A DNA stretch of 64,000 bases from Saccharopolyspora_C sp040643635. GTDB lineage: Bacteria > Actinomycetota > Actinomycetes > Mycobacteriales > Pseudonocardiaceae. The notes under the pieces were generated by a model. It saw only the letters and a list, made by a program, of their open reading frames with translations. It had not been told where the DNA came from and searched no databases. Positions 7,886 to 17,397 of the stretch are shown piece by piece. The stretch's first letter is position 1, and each line of letters opens with the position of its first letter. A program made the position numbers and the translations under genes. The stretch lies in NCBI RefSeq assembly GCF_040643635.1, contig NZ_JBEYUS010000016.1, positions 1-64,000 on the forward strand, given 5' to 3'.

Positions 7886-9118
7886 ATGGGCGTCCCCGGC
7901 TACGTCTGGATCCTGACGATCGTCGTGATCGTCGGGCTGCTGCTGTTCGACTACGTCTTCCACGTCCGCAAACCGCACACCCCGGGTTTGCGGGAGGCAG
8001 CGGTGTGGTCGGCGCTCTACGTCGGCATCGCGATCGTGTTCGGGCTGCTCGTGCTGGTCTTCGGCGGGGCCACGATGGGCGCCGAGTACTTCGCGGGGTA
8101 CGTCACCGAGAAGGCGCTGTCGGTGGACAACCTGTTCGTCTTCCTGATCATCATCTCCAGCTTCCAGGTGCCGCACGCCGACCAGCAGAAGGTGCTGCTG
8201 TTCGGCATCGTGTTCTCGCTGTTCGCCCGCACCGGGTTCATCTTCATCGGCGCCGCCCTGATCAACAGCCTGGCGTGGGTGTTCTACCTGTTCGGGCTCG
8301 TCCTGCTGATCACCGCCGGGAACCTGCTGCGGCCCTCCGAATCGGAGGACCGCACCGCCGACAACGTGATCATCCGGCTGGCGAAGCGGTTCTTCCACAC
8401 CAGCGACGACTACGACGGCGACAAGCTGTTCACGCACGTCGACGGCAAGCGGATGCTCACCCCGATGCTGCTGGTGATGGTGTCCATCGGCGGCACCGAC
8501 CTGCTGTTCGCGCTGGACTCCATCCCGGCGATCTTCGGGCTCACCCAGAACGTGTACCTGGTGGTCACGGCCACCGCGTTCTCGCTGCTGGGGTTGCGGC
8601 AGCTGTACTTCCTCATCGACGGGCTGCTGGACCGGCTGATCTACCTGTCCTACGGGCTGGCGTTCATCCTCGGGTTCATCGGCGTCAAGCTGGTGCTGCA
8701 CGCGCTGCACGAGAACAACGTGCCGTTCATCAACGACGGCGATCCGGTGCACATCGTGGAGATCAGCACCGGGCTGTCCCTCGGCGTGATCATCGGGGTG
8801 CTGGTGATCACCGTGCTGGCCTCGCTGCTGAGCGCGCGCGGCCGGGCGAAGAACACCGTCGCCGGGGCCCGCAGGCACGCCGAGCAGTACCTCGACGAGG
8901 GCTACGAGACCGATCCGGCGATCCGGCAGCGCACCTACGAGAAGCTGCTCGACGAGGAGCGGCAGCTGGACGCGCTGCCCGCCAAGTTCCGGGCGGAGAT
9001 CCACGACGAACCCGGGCTGCGCGACCTGCTGCGCCGCGCCCACGCCAAGCACCGCGAAGCCGTGGGCGAGCAGCGGGGACGGGACCGCACCGGTGAGGAC
9101 CCGTCCGGTGCGGGCTGA
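7886..9118 (+). CDS. TerC family integral membrane protein
   Basis: A 410-residue protein with about nine membrane helices in the TerC fold. Diagnostic stretches are EYFAGYVTEKALSVDNLFVF, carrying the conserved intramembrane acidic and Asn residues, and GGTDLLFALDSIPAIFGLT. TerC proteins are implicated in tellurite resistance and, in several bacteria, in manganese efflux or metalation of secreted proteins. A charged cytosolic tail of about 100 residues follows the last helix. Translation is probably coupled to the M20 gene, whose stop ends one base before the ATG. It converges on the AraC gene with only 12 bp between stop codons. Confidence 0.9.
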   Translation: MGVPGYVWILTIVVIVGLLLFDYVFHVRKPHTPGLREAAVWSALYVGIAIVFGLLVLVFGGATMGAEYFAGYVTEKALSVDNLFVFLIIISSFQVPHADQQKVLLFGIVFSLFARTGFIFIGAALINSLAWVFYLFGLVLLITAGNLLRPSESEDRTADNVIIRLAKRFFHTSDDYDGDKLFTHVDGKRMLTPMLLVMVSIGGTDLLFALDSIPAIFGLTQNVYLVVTATAFSLLGLRQLYFLIDGLLDRLIYLSYGLAFILGFIGVKLVLHALHENNVPFINDGDPVHIVEISTGLSLGVIIGVLVITVLASLLSARGRAKNTVAGARRHAEQYLDEGYETDPAIRQRTYEKLLDEERQLDALPAKFRAEIHDEPGLRDLLRRAHAKHREAVGEQRGRDRTGEDPSGAG

Positions 9119-9130
9119 TCCGGCCGCTCG

Positions 9131-9892
9131 TCACGGTCGGAACGCGCTGGGCGCCGAACCCGTCTCCCGTTTCACCATCGTGGTGAACGCCGCCGGGTTC
9201 CCGTAGCCCAGCTCCGCCGCCACCGACGTGACCGTCCGGCCTGTGGCCAGCGAGCGCACCGCGTGCAGCGCGCAGGCCCGCTGCCGCCACGCGTGGAAGC
9301 TCAGCCCGGTCTGCGCCGGGAACAACCGGCTGAAGGTGCGCTCCCCGACGTGCAGCTCCGCCGCCCACCGCGCCCCCGGATCGTGCACGTCCGGCGCCGT
9401 CGCGAACCGCTCGCACAACCGCCGCAGGCCCGGGTGGCGCGGCAGCGGCAGGTCGAACGGCAGCGGCGCCAGCGACCGGATCTCGTGCAGCACCAGCTCG
9501 ATCAGCGCGCCGTCCCGCCCCGCCGGGTCGTACTCGGGTGCCACGTCCACCGCGGCCAGCAGCAGCTCGCGCAGCAGCGGTGACACCTCCACGACCCGGC
9601 ACCGGTCCGGGAACCACGGCACCGCCCGCGGCTCCAGGTAGAGGCTGCGGGTCGTCACGCCGTCCATCAGCACCTGGTGATCGGTCCCGGCGGGCACCAG
9701 CACCGCGCGGTGCGCGGGCACCGTCCAGTCACCGTCGGCGGTCTCCACCCGCATCACCCCGGTCGCGCCGTACAGCAGCTGCGCCCGGCGGTGGCGGTGC
9801 CGCGGCAGCAGGTGGCCCGGCGGGTAGTCGGTGCCGATCGCCAGCACCGGCCGGTCCAGGTCCTCCAGCTCCGCGATCGGGACGTTGCGCAC
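9131..9892 (-). CDS. AraC family transcriptional regulator
   Basis: A 253-residue protein with an N-terminal cupin sensor domain (about residues 15-95, including LLPRHRHRRAQLLYG with metal- or ligand-type histidines) and a C-terminal double helix-turn-helix (about 155-253) with SVAAELGYGNPAAFTTMVKRE as the second helix pair. This arrangement is typical of single-target AraC regulators that control a divergent transporter. GTG 9892 is the only sensible start next to the cupin domain. It is divergent from the TauE/SafE exporter at 9986, and the 93-bp gap should contain both promoters. Confidence 0.85.
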   Translation of the reverse strand: MRNVPIAELEDLDRPVLAIGTDYPPGHLLPRHRHRRAQLLYGATGVMRVETADGDWTVPAHRAVLVPAGTDHQVLMDGVTTRSLYLEPRAVPWFPDRCRVVEVSPLLRELLLAAVDVAPEYDPAGRDGALIELVLHEIRSLAPLPFDLPLPRHPGLRRLCERFATAPDVHDPGARWAAELHVGERTFSRLFPAQTGLSFHAWRQRACALHAVRSLATGRTVTSVAAELGYGNPAAFTTMVKRETGSAPSAFRP

Positions 9893-9985
9893 CCCGCGAG
9901 GATATGCCCGGTTCGGCGGGTGCTCGAAAGGACGTGGCCGGATGACGAATGCGCGCCGGCTCGTGCGGCGCCTAGCGTGCCCGGA

Positions 9986-10789
9986 GTGCTGACCTCCTTC
10001 CTCGTGCTGTGCTGCTTCGGCTGCCTGACCGGCGTCACCACGGTCCTGTTCGGCTTCGGCGGCGGGTTCGTGACCGTGCCCGTGGTGTTCGGGTTCGTCG
10101 CCGCCACCTCCGGAGCCGATGCGATGCACGTGGCGGTGGCGACCTCGACCGCGGTGATGATCGTGAACTCGTTGTCGGCGACGGTGGCGCAAGCGCGCGC
10201 CGGGCGGCTGCGCCGCGAGTACCTGTGGCCGCTGGTGCTGTTCATCGCGGTGGGCGCGGTGCTCGGGTCGCTGCTGGCCGGGCTGGTGCCGGACGGGGTG
10301 CTGCACCTGCTGTTCGTGGCGTACCTGGCGATCACCATCGTCGACGGGGTGTTCCGCAGCGGCTTCCTCGGATCCCGGGACCGGGCCGCGCGGCCGCGCC
10401 CGCTCGGCCGCGCCACCGCGACCGCGGGCGGCACCGGGATCGGCGCGGTCGCCGCGCTCCTCGGCGTCGGCGGCAGCGTGCTCACCGTCCCCCTGCTGCG
10501 GCGCCGGGGATTCCCGATGGCGGACGCGGCGGCGATGGCGAACCCGCTGAGCGTGCCGATCGCGCTGGCCGGCACCGCCGTGTACGCGTTCGGCTCTCCG
10601 GCGGTCGCCGTGGCCGGGCGGATCGGGTTCGTCGACCTGCTGTCCGCGGCGGCGCTGCTGTGCGGATCGCTGCCCGCGATCGCGATCACCAAGCGGGTGG
10701 CGGGGCGCATCCCGGACCGGGTGCACGCGGTGGCGTACCTGGTGCTGCTCGTGGTGGTGCTGATCTCGATGCTGATCACCGGCGCCTGA
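9986..10789 (+). CDS. TauE/SafE (TSUP) family sulfite/organosulfonate exporter
   Basis: A 267-residue membrane protein with about eight helices and two copies of the family glycine motif: FGFGGGFVTVPVVF in the N-terminal half and LLGVGGSVLTVPLL in the C-terminal half. TSUP members export sulfite, sulfoacetate or related anions. TAGCGT at 9973-9978 sits about seven bases before GTG 9986, which suggests a leaderless transcript; GTG 9977 in the same frame is an alternative that adds three residues. The gene is probably controlled by the divergent AraC regulator. The substrate is not readable. Confidence 0.85.
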   Translation: MLTSFLVLCCFGCLTGVTTVLFGFGGGFVTVPVVFGFVAATSGADAMHVAVATSTAVMIVNSLSATVAQARAGRLRREYLWPLVLFIAVGAVLGSLLAGLVPDGVLHLLFVAYLAITIVDGVFRSGFLGSRDRAARPRPLGRATATAGGTGIGAVAALLGVGGSVLTVPLLRRRGFPMADAAAMANPLSVPIALAGTAVYAFGSPAVAVAGRIGFVDLLSAAALLCGSLPAIAITKRVAGRIPDRVHAVAYLVLLVVVLISMLITGA

Positions 10790-10913
10790 CGGCGGACCGC
10801 GAAGGTGGGTCGGGGATTCCTAGGGTCGGCGGACCTCCGAGGTTTCCGCGCGATGGCCGCAGAGTCGTGGCACGGCCGCGATGCGCGCGGCCGCCGAACC
10901 ACCGGAGGAAACC

Positions 10914-12395
10914 GTGTCCGCACCGCTGACCCTCGACGAGTCCACGCCGCGCCCGCACCCCGACTTCCTGGCAGGCCCGCACGGGCTGTTCATCGCGGGG
11001 GAGTGGCGGCAGGCCGGTGCGGGGACGTCGTTCCCGACCGTCGATCCGGCCACCGAGCGGGAGCTCGCCGACCTGGCCCTCGCCGACGCCGGTGACGTGG
11101 ACGCCGCCGTCGCCGCCGCGCGCGCCGCGTTCGAGGACCCGTCCTGGTCCGCGATCAGCCCGCAGCGCCGCGGGGACGTGCTGCTGCGCATCGCCGACGT
11201 GGTGCGGGAGCACCGCGAGGAGCTCGCCACCCTCGACTCGCTGGACATGGGCGCCCCGCTGGCGCTGACCCGCGGCATGGTCGACCACGTCGTCGAGGTG
11301 TTCCGGCACTACGCGGGCTGGCCCACCAAGCTCTACGGCCAGGTCGGCCCGACCGACCCGTCGCGGCTGCACTACGTGCTGCGCCAGCCGGTCGGCGTGG
11401 TCGGCGCGATCGTCGCCTGGAACGGGCCGCTGCTGCAGGCCGCGTGGAAGCTGGCGCCCGCGCTGGCGACCGGCAACACCGTGGTGCTCAAGCCCGCCGA
11501 GCAGAGCTCGCTCAGCGCGCTGCGGCTCGCCGCGCTGCTGGCCGCGGAACTGCCCGCCGGGGTGGTCAACGTGATCACCGGTCCCGGCGAGGTCACCGGG
11601 CAGGCGCTGATCTCGCACCCCGGCGTCGACAAGATCAGCTTCACCGGGTCGGGCCAGGTGGGCAAGCACATCGTGCGCACCTCGGCGGATTCGCTGGCGC
11701 GCGTCACCCTGGAGCTCGGCGGGAAATCGCCCGCGATCGTGTTCGCCGACGCCGACCTGGCGGCCGCCGCCGCGCAGGCGGCGCTGGGCTTCTGCGCGGG
11801 CAGCGGGCAGGCGTGCGTCGCGGGCAGCCGCATCTTCGTGCAGGAGCCCGTCCGCGAGCGGTTCGCCGAGCTGCTGACCGCCGAGCTCGCGCGCATCCCG
11901 ATCGGCGACCCGTTCCACCCGCGGTCGCTGATGGGTCCGCTGGCCTTCCGCGGGCACTACGAGCGCGTCACCTCCTACCTGGACCTCGCCCGGCAGGAAG
12001 GCGCCACCATCGCCGCCGGCGGCGCGGGCATCGGCGGGCTGTACGTGCCGCCGACGCTGCTCACCGACGTCACCGCCGACATGCGGGTCGCGCGGGAGGA
12101 GATCTTCGGGCCCGTCGCCGCGCTGCAGTCGTTCACCGACGAGGACGAGGTGGTGCGGGCGGGCAACGACACCACCTACGGGCTGTCCGCCTCGGTGTGG
12201 ACCCGCGACGTCGGCACCGCCCACCGCGTCGCCGGACGGTTGCGCGCGGGCACGGTGTGGCTCAACTCGGGGCACGAGATGAGCAGCGGGACCGTGCCCT
12301 TCGGCGGGTTCAAGCAGTCCGGGCTCGGTCGCGAGCACGGCACCGACGTCCTCGACGCCTACACCGAGGCGAAGACGGTGATGCTGGGCCTGTGA
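10914..12395 (+). CDS. NAD(P)-dependent aldehyde dehydrogenase
   Basis: A 493-residue ALDH superfamily enzyme of normal length. The active-site residues are all visible: Asn170 in VAWNGPLL, the general base Glu267 in LELGGKSPA, the catalytic nucleophile Cys301 in GQACVAGS, and EEIFGPV and PFGGFKQSG later. GTG 10914 has a perfect GGAGGAA upstream. The family oxidises aliphatic or aromatic aldehydes to acids. The 3-hydroxyacyl-CoA dehydrogenase gene follows on the same strand after 225 bp that contains a strong hairpin, so the two are not obviously one operon. Confidence 0.92.
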   Translation: MSAPLTLDESTPRPHPDFLAGPHGLFIAGEWRQAGAGTSFPTVDPATERELADLALADAGDVDAAVAAARAAFEDPSWSAISPQRRGDVLLRIADVVREHREELATLDSLDMGAPLALTRGMVDHVVEVFRHYAGWPTKLYGQVGPTDPSRLHYVLRQPVGVVGAIVAWNGPLLQAAWKLAPALATGNTVVLKPAEQSSLSALRLAALLAAELPAGVVNVITGPGEVTGQALISHPGVDKISFTGSGQVGKHIVRTSADSLARVTLELGGKSPAIVFADADLAAAAAQAALGFCAGSGQACVAGSRIFVQEPVRERFAELLTAELARIPIGDPFHPRSLMGPLAFRGHYERVTSYLDLARQEGATIAAGGAGIGGLYVPPTLLTDVTADMRVAREEIFGPVAALQSFTDEDEVVRAGNDTTYGLSASVWTRDVGTAHRVAGRLRAGTVWLNSGHEMSSGTVPFGGFKQSGLGREHGTDVLDAYTEAKTVMLGL

Positions 12396-12491
12396 GCGGC
12401 GTCCGGCATGGCGGCGTTCACCGGTTCGGCGGCACCGGAACCCACCACCGGGGGACCGGTCGATCACCGACTGACCGGACGGTTAAGAATG

Positions 12492-12527
12492 GGTCCCGGC
12501 CGGCGCGCCCCGCGCCGCGCCGGGACC
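12492..12527 (+). terminator. GC-rich stem-loop after aldehyde dehydrogenase gene
   Basis: GGTCCCGGC at 12492-12500 pairs perfectly with GCCGGGACC at 12519-12527, and CGGCGCG pairs with CGCGCCG inside, giving a 16-bp stem with one bulged base and a 3-nt loop. It lies about 100 bp after the ALDH stop and 93 bp before the next ATG. Confidence 0.6.
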
Positions 12528-12620
12528 GCCGCGCCGATCCCGGACGGCGGCAGGCCGTGCGCGCTGCCGGCAACTGACGACGCCGGGGCACCGCCTCGGT
12601 CCTGGGAGCGGAGGAACGTC

Positions 12621-13478
12621 ATGAGCACACCAGCTGTCCCCGGCAAGGTCGCCGTCATCGGCGGCGGCCGGATGGGGTCGGGCATCGCGCAGACCTTCGC
12701 CATCGCGGGCGCCGACGTGTCCGTCGCGGAGAGCGGTGCCGACGCCGCCGCCACGGCGGCCGACCGGATCGAGCGCAGCGTGCAGCGGGCCGCCGAACGC
12801 GGCAGGCTCGCCGAGGACGCCGCCGACCTGCTCGCCAGGCTGCGGGTGCTGCCCGCCGTCGCCGACCTGCCCGGGGACGTCGAGCTGGTCGTCGAAGCGG
12901 TCCCCGAACAGCTCGAACTCAAGATCGCGGTGCTCACCGGCGCGGAACGCGTGCTGGGCCCCGATGCCGTGCTGGCCAGCAACACCAGCTCGCTGCCGAT
13001 CGCCGAGCTGTCCGCCGCGCTGCGCGAACCGAGCCGCTTCCTCGGGATGCACTTCTTCAACCCGGTGCCCGCCTCGCAGCTCGTCGAGCTCGTCGCCGGC
13101 CCCGACACCTCCGAGGCCGTGCTCGGCGGTGCCCGCGACTGGGTGCACGGCCTCGGCAAGACCGAAGTGCTCGTGCGGGACTCGCCGGGCTTCGCCACCA
13201 GCCGCCTCGGCGTGCTGCTCGGCCTGGAAGCGATCCGGATGCTGGAAGAAGGCGTCGCCGACGCCGAATCCGTGGACACCGCGATGCAGCTCGGCTACCG
13301 GCACCCGATGGGACCGCTGCGCTCCACCGACCTCGTCGGCCTCGACGTGCGCCTCGCCATCGCCGAACACCTGCACGCCACCCTCGGGGAACGGTTCGCA
13401 CCGCCGCAACTGCTGCGGGACAAGGTGGAACGAGGCGAACTCGGGCGCAAGACCGGACGTGGTTTCTTCGACTGGTGA
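12621..13478 (+). CDS. 3-hydroxyacyl-CoA (3-hydroxybutyryl-CoA) dehydrogenase
   Basis: A 285-residue two-domain enzyme of the usual size. The N-terminal Rossmann domain begins VAVIGGGRMGSGIAQTFA with the GxGxxG NAD site, and the catalytic region GMHFFNPVPASQLVEL carries the conserved His and Asn-Pro. The C-terminal helical domain has YRHPMGPLRSTDLVGLDV and ends with the family tail GRKTGRGFFDW. It oxidises L-3-hydroxyacyl-CoA to 3-ketoacyl-CoA in fatty-acid or butyrate-type pathways, or acts on related hydroxy acids. GGAGGAAC precedes ATG 12621. Confidence 0.92.
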   Translation: MSTPAVPGKVAVIGGGRMGSGIAQTFAIAGADVSVAESGADAAATAADRIERSVQRAAERGRLAEDAADLLARLRVLPAVADLPGDVELVVEAVPEQLELKIAVLTGAERVLGPDAVLASNTSSLPIAELSAALREPSRFLGMHFFNPVPASQLVELVAGPDTSEAVLGGARDWVHGLGKTEVLVRDSPGFATSRLGVLLGLEAIRMLEEGVADAESVDTAMQLGYRHPMGPLRSTDLVGLDVRLAIAEHLHATLGERFAPPQLLRDKVERGELGRKTGRGFFDW

Positions 13479-13547
13479 ACGGGTTCGCCGGGGTGGTGCG
13501 GCGCGGCGCCCTCGTCGCGCGAGCGTTGTCGGCGGGTCCGCCACCGG

Positions 13548-13590
13548 AGAATTCGCCCTCCTCGCGAGGAAGCGCTGCGAACCCGCGGGT
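13548..13590 (-). repeat. Dispersed repeat, reverse-orientation copy
   Basis: Read on the minus strand this segment is closely similar to 42493-42536: both have GCGGGTTC-x-CAGCG-x-TTCC, then TCGCGAGGA, then a GCGA-x-TTC end. It sits in the 218-bp gap between the dehydrogenase stop and the convergent symporter stop. The rest of that gap shows no gene. Confidence 0.55.
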
Positions 13591-13696
13591 GATCCCGTCG
13601 CGCCGGCGGTCGTCGGCTCATCGGCGCCGCCGCTGACCGGAACCACGACCAGGGGGCCGTCGCGGGGCTCGGCGGCTCCTCCATCTGTGGGGAGCG

Positions 13697-15106
13697 TCAG
13701 CGGATCACCTGATCCACCGCGTTCTCCGCCGGCGCGGTTTTTCCCGTGGTGGTAGGGGAATCGGCTGGGGCCGGATCGCCGTGGTCGGCCGGATCCGGGG
13801 CCGCGGCGAGGGTCGCGGCGCCGGTGGGGTCGGCGAGGACCGCCCGCGCGCGCTCCACGTCCAGCGCACCGTCCCACTTCGCGATCACCAGCGTCGCGAC
13901 CGCGTTGCCGTAGAAGTTCACCAGCGCCCGGCACTCCGACATGAACTTGTCGATTCCGAAGATCAGCATGATGCCTGCCGCGGGCACCGTTCCGATGGTC
14001 GACAACGTGGCGGTGAGCGCGATGAACCCGCCGCCCGCCACCCCGGCCGCGCCCTTCGAGGTGAGCAGCATGACCGCCAGCAGGCCCAGCTGCTGCCCGA
14101 GGCTCAGCGGCGTGTCGGTGGCCTGCGCGATGTACAGCGCCGCCAGCGACAGGTAGATCGCCGCGCCGTCCAGGTTGAAGCTGTACCCGGTCGGCACCAC
14201 CAGGCCCACCGTCGCGCGGTCCGCGCCCAGCGCCGTCAGCTTCCGCATCAGCCCCGGCAGCGCCGGTTCCGCGGTGGACGTGCCGAGCACCAGCAGGAAC
14301 TCCTCCTTGAAGTACCGGAACAACCGGAACACGTTCAACCGCACGTAGCCGGCCAGCACCCCGCCGAGCACCACCACCACGAAGAACAGCGAAGTCCCGT
14401 AGAACAGGGCGATCAGCGTGCCCAGGCTGCTCAACGTGGACACCCCGAACGCGCCGACCGCGTAGGCCATCGCGCCGAACGCACCCAGCGGCGCGGCCTT
14501 CATCACGAAGCCGAGGACCTTGAACACGACCTCGGTCAGCCGGTTCACCCCGGCGATGATCGGCTCGCCGACCGGCCCGACCGCTTTGACGGCGATGCCG
14601 AACAGCACGGCCAGGAAGATGATCTGCAGGATGTCGCCGTCGACGAACGCGCCGAAGAAGCTCTCCGGGACCAGGTGGGTGAACAGCTCCCACCAGTGCT
14701 GCCCCGCGCCGTCGGCGATGTACTGCTGGGCGTCGCCGTTCGCGTGCAGCGACTCGGGCCGCGCGTGCACGCCCGCGCCGAGCCGGGTGACGTTGATGGC
14801 GACCAGCCCGATCACCAGTGCGGCGATCGTGCCCAGCTGGAAGTAGGTGAGCGCTTTCAACCCGGTGATGCCGACCTTCTTCAGGTCCGCGACGTTGGCG
14901 ATGCCGCCGATGATGGTGAGGAACACGATCGGCCCGATCAGCATCTTCATCGCCGCGATGAACGTGGTGCCGATCGGCTGCATCGCCTCGCCGAGCTCGG
15001 GACGCCACCACCCGAGGAGCACGCCCACGACGATCGCGATCAGCACGTGCACGTACAACTGCCGATACCAGGGCTTCGGGGCGGGCTGCGGTGCGGTATG
15101 CGTCAT
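13697..15106 (-). CDS. DctA-type dicarboxylate/amino acid:cation symporter
   Basis: A 469-residue member of the DAACS family with eight membrane helices plus re-entrant loops. Diagnostic parts are the early MKMLIGPIVFLTIIGGIA, the substrate-binding VVPTGYSFNLDGAAIYLSLA, and GIDKFMSECRALVNFYGNAV near the end. The closest-known functions are uptake of C4-dicarboxylates such as succinate, malate and tartrate with Na+ or H+. AGGAGG precedes ATG 15106. Glycerate kinase lies directly upstream on the same strand (37-bp gap), and the tartrate dehydrogenase gene nearby suggests tartrate or a related C4 acid as the real substrate. Confidence 0.9.
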   Translation of the reverse strand: MTHTAPQPAPKPWYRQLYVHVLIAIVVGVLLGWWRPELGEAMQPIGTTFIAAMKMLIGPIVFLTIIGGIANVADLKKVGITGLKALTYFQLGTIAALVIGLVAINVTRLGAGVHARPESLHANGDAQQYIADGAGQHWWELFTHLVPESFFGAFVDGDILQIIFLAVLFGIAVKAVGPVGEPIIAGVNRLTEVVFKVLGFVMKAAPLGAFGAMAYAVGAFGVSTLSSLGTLIALFYGTSLFFVVVVLGGVLAGYVRLNVFRLFRYFKEEFLLVLGTSTAEPALPGLMRKLTALGADRATVGLVVPTGYSFNLDGAAIYLSLAALYIAQATDTPLSLGQQLGLLAVMLLTSKGAAGVAGGGFIALTATLSTIGTVPAAGIMLIFGIDKFMSECRALVNFYGNAVATLVIAKWDGALDVERARAVLADPTGAATLAAAPDPADHGDPAPADSPTTTGKTAPAENAVDQVIR

Positions 15107-15143
15107 TGCATCCTCCTGCACGTAGGTGGGGTGGCGGTCCGGG

Positions 15144-16238
15144 TCAGTCGCGGGGGAGTTCCTCGGCGATGCGCGCGCCGAGGCGTTCCAGCAGCGGTTC
15201 GGCGTCGCGCATGCAGCGCGCCGGGTCGGGATCGAGGTCGGTGAGCGCGAACGCCGCGGCGAACCCGGCCGCCGACAAGTCCGAAGTGGACAGTTGATTT
15301 CGGCCTGCGGCGGCGACGATCGGGACACCGGCGTCGCGGGCGGCGCGCGCCACCCCGGCCGGTGCCTTGCCGCGCAACGTCTGCCGGTCCAGCGCGCCCT
15401 CGCCGGTGACGACGAGGTCCGCTCCGGCGAGCCGGTCGGCGAGGCCCGTCAGGTCGAGCACCAGCTCGATGCCCGCGGCCCGCCGCCCGCCCAGCGCCAG
15501 CAGCGCGAACCCGGCGCCACCGGCGGCTCCGGCGCCGGGCGAGTCCGCGACCGCGCGCCCGGTCGTCACCGCCAGCTCCCGGGCCCACTCCCGCAGGTCC
15601 CGGTCGAGTTCGGCGACCAGCGCGGCGTCCGCGCCCTTCTGCGGCCCGTAGACCGCGGCCGCGCCGTGCGGCCCGCACAGCGGGTTGTCCACGTCGCAGG
15701 CCACCACCAGCCGCGTCGCGTCCGGTCCGCGCAGCCGGGGGTGCAGCCCGGCGAGCTCCGCCGTCCGGGGGAGCTCGGGGTCCCGTCCGGTGAGCGCGGC
15801 CAGCAGCCCGGCGCCGCCATCGGTGCTCGCGCTGCCGCCGAGGGCCACCACCACCTCGCGGTGCCCCGCGTCCAGCGCGGCCGCGATCACCTGCCCGGTG
15901 CCGCAGGTCGACGCCGCCACCGCGGTCTCCCGGGACGGCGGTCCCGGGAGCCTGCCCAGGCCGGACGCGTCCGCCGACTCGACGACCGCGGTGCCGGCGC
16001 GGTGCGCGAAACCGGTGATCACCTCGCCGCCGACCGGGCCGCGCACCCGCACCGGCACCCGCTCGAAACCGGCCGCCTCGAACGCGGCCAAGGTGCCCTC
16101 GCCGCCGTCGGCGACCGGATGCTCCAGCACCTCCGGGCGGCTGCGGTGCCCGCGCAGCCCGCGGGCGAGGGCGGCGGTGGCGGTGGCCGCGTCGAGCGAA
16201 CCCTTGAACGAATCGAGCGCGACCAGCACCCGCCCCAT
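15144..16238 (-). CDS. Glycerate kinase (GarK/GlxK family)
   Basis: A 364-residue member of the glycerate kinase type-1 family. It opens with the signature VLVALDSFKGSLDA and contains PVADGGEGTLAA, VALGGSASTDGGAG with the glycine-rich phosphate-binding turn, and TGEGALDRQTLRGKAPAGVA. It phosphorylates D-glycerate with ATP, usually to 2-phosphoglycerate. ATG 16238 is chosen over an upstream ATG at 16274 because GAGGAGG precedes it and the domain starts there. It is co-directional with the DctA-type gene and divergent from a LysR regulator, the classical arrangement of a regulated catabolic unit. Confidence 0.9.
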   Translation of the reverse strand: MGRVLVALDSFKGSLDAATATAALARGLRGHRSRPEVLEHPVADGGEGTLAAFEAAGFERVPVRVRGPVGGEVITGFAHRAGTAVVESADASGLGRLPGPPSRETAVAASTCGTGQVIAAALDAGHREVVVALGGSASTDGGAGLLAALTGRDPELPRTAELAGLHPRLRGPDATRLVVACDVDNPLCGPHGAAAVYGPQKGADAALVAELDRDLREWARELAVTTGRAVADSPGAGAAGGAGFALLALGGRRAAGIELVLDLTGLADRLAGADLVVTGEGALDRQTLRGKAPAGVARAARDAGVPIVAAAGRNQLSTSDLSAAGFAAAFALTDLDPDPARCMRDAEPLLERLGARIAEELPRD

Positions 16239-16385
16239 GAATCCTCCTCGACCCGGCCGGAACGTGGGAACCACCGTGGCCCGGCCGCCGTCGCGGCGTC
16301 CAAGAGTAAGTTGCTACCCGAGTCATAGGTTCACCGAATGAATGCCGCGCACGCTGCGACGACGCCCGCTGGGAGGCCGACCGCG

Positions 16386-17282
16386 ATGGATACCAGGCAG
16401 CTGGAGTACTTCCTCGCCGTCGTCGACCACGACGGGTTCGGCCGCGCCGCCCAGGCGCTGCACCTGGCGCAGCCGTCGCTGTCGCAGGCCATCGCCGGGC
16501 TCGAACGCGAACTCGGCGTGCGGCTGTTCCACCGGGTCGGGCGCGGTGTGGTGATCAGCAACGCGGGCAGCGAGCTGGTCGGGCCCGCGCGGCAGGTGCT
16601 CCGGGACCTGCGGGCGGCGCGGGCCACCGTGGACTCGGTGAAGGGCGTGCTGCGCGGACGGGTGGAGCTGGCCACGATGCCCTCGCCCGGCATCGAACCG
16701 CTCGGCGCGCTCACCGCCGAGTTCGCCCGCCGCCACCCCGGCGTCGTCGTCGGCGCCGACGCCGCGTTCACCTCCGACGAAGTGGTGCAGCTGCTCAAGC
16801 AGGGCGCCTGCGAACTCGGCCTGGTCGGCGCGCCCGAACCACCCCGCGCGCCCGGCATCGACGTGCTCCCGCTGGAGGAGCAGGGTTTCGTGCTCGTCGG
16901 CGCCCCGGAACACGAGTTCCCCGCGGGCGAGCCGGTGCGGCCCGCGGACCTCGCCGACGTGCGGGTGATCGCCTCCCCGCCGGGCAGCCTGATGCGCGGC
17001 ATCGTCGACGACGCGCTCGCCGCAGGCGTCCCGGTGCGGATCGCCGCGGAAGTCGCGCACCGCACCTCGATCCTGCCGCTGGTGCTGCAGGGCGTGGGCC
17101 TCGCCGTGCTGCCCGCCGCGTGGGTGCCGCTGGCCCGGCGCTCCGGGCTGCGCCTCGCCCGCATCGAGCACCCGGCCCGGCTGCACGTGGCGCTGCTGAG
17201 CCGCGCCGCGCCGCTCACCCCCATCGCCGAAGCGTTCCGCGCGGTCGCCGGTGCGCACCGGGCCGTGGACTACCTGTCTTGA
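16386..17282 (+). CDS. LysR family transcriptional regulator
   Basis: A 298-residue LTTR. The N-terminal winged helix-turn-helix is canonical: MDTRQLEYFLAVVDHDGFGR, then AAQALHLAQPSLSQAIAGLE and the wing ELGVRLFHRVGRG. The C-terminal effector-binding domain runs from about 90 to 295. ATG 16386 is used because the DNA-binding domain begins there; the in-frame ATG at 16338 would add 16 low-complexity residues. It is divergent from glycerate kinase (148-bp gap) and upstream of tartrate dehydrogenase, so it probably controls both in response to tartrate, glycerate or a derived metabolite. That effector assignment is inference. Confidence 0.9.
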   Translation: MDTRQLEYFLAVVDHDGFGRAAQALHLAQPSLSQAIAGLERELGVRLFHRVGRGVVISNAGSELVGPARQVLRDLRAARATVDSVKGVLRGRVELATMPSPGIEPLGALTAEFARRHPGVVVGADAAFTSDEVVQLLKQGACELGLVGAPEPPRAPGIDVLPLEEQGFVLVGAPEHEFPAGEPVRPADLADVRVIASPPGSLMRGIVDDALAAGVPVRIAAEVAHRTSILPLVLQGVGLAVLPAAWVPLARRSGLRLARIEHPARLHVALLSRAAPLTPIAEAFRAVAGAHRAVDYLS

Positions 17283-17300
17283 ACAGCGGGGATAGGCGCA

Positions 17301-17319
17301 GGCGATGAATCGCATCGCC
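17301..17319. promoter_or_regulatory. Candidate operator upstream of tartrate dehydrogenase
   Basis: GGCGATG and CATCGCC form a perfect 7-bp inverted repeat with a 5-nt spacer, placed 79 bp upstream of the tartrate dehydrogenase ATG and just after the LysR stop. It could be the regulator's site, although LysR boxes are usually T-N11-A dyads. Confidence 0.4.
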
Positions 17320-17397
17320 GATACGTCTTGGACGCGGGCTCCGCCGCCGGGCTTCACTCGGGCCACACCGCCCGCAGCGATCCCCAGGAGAGACCCG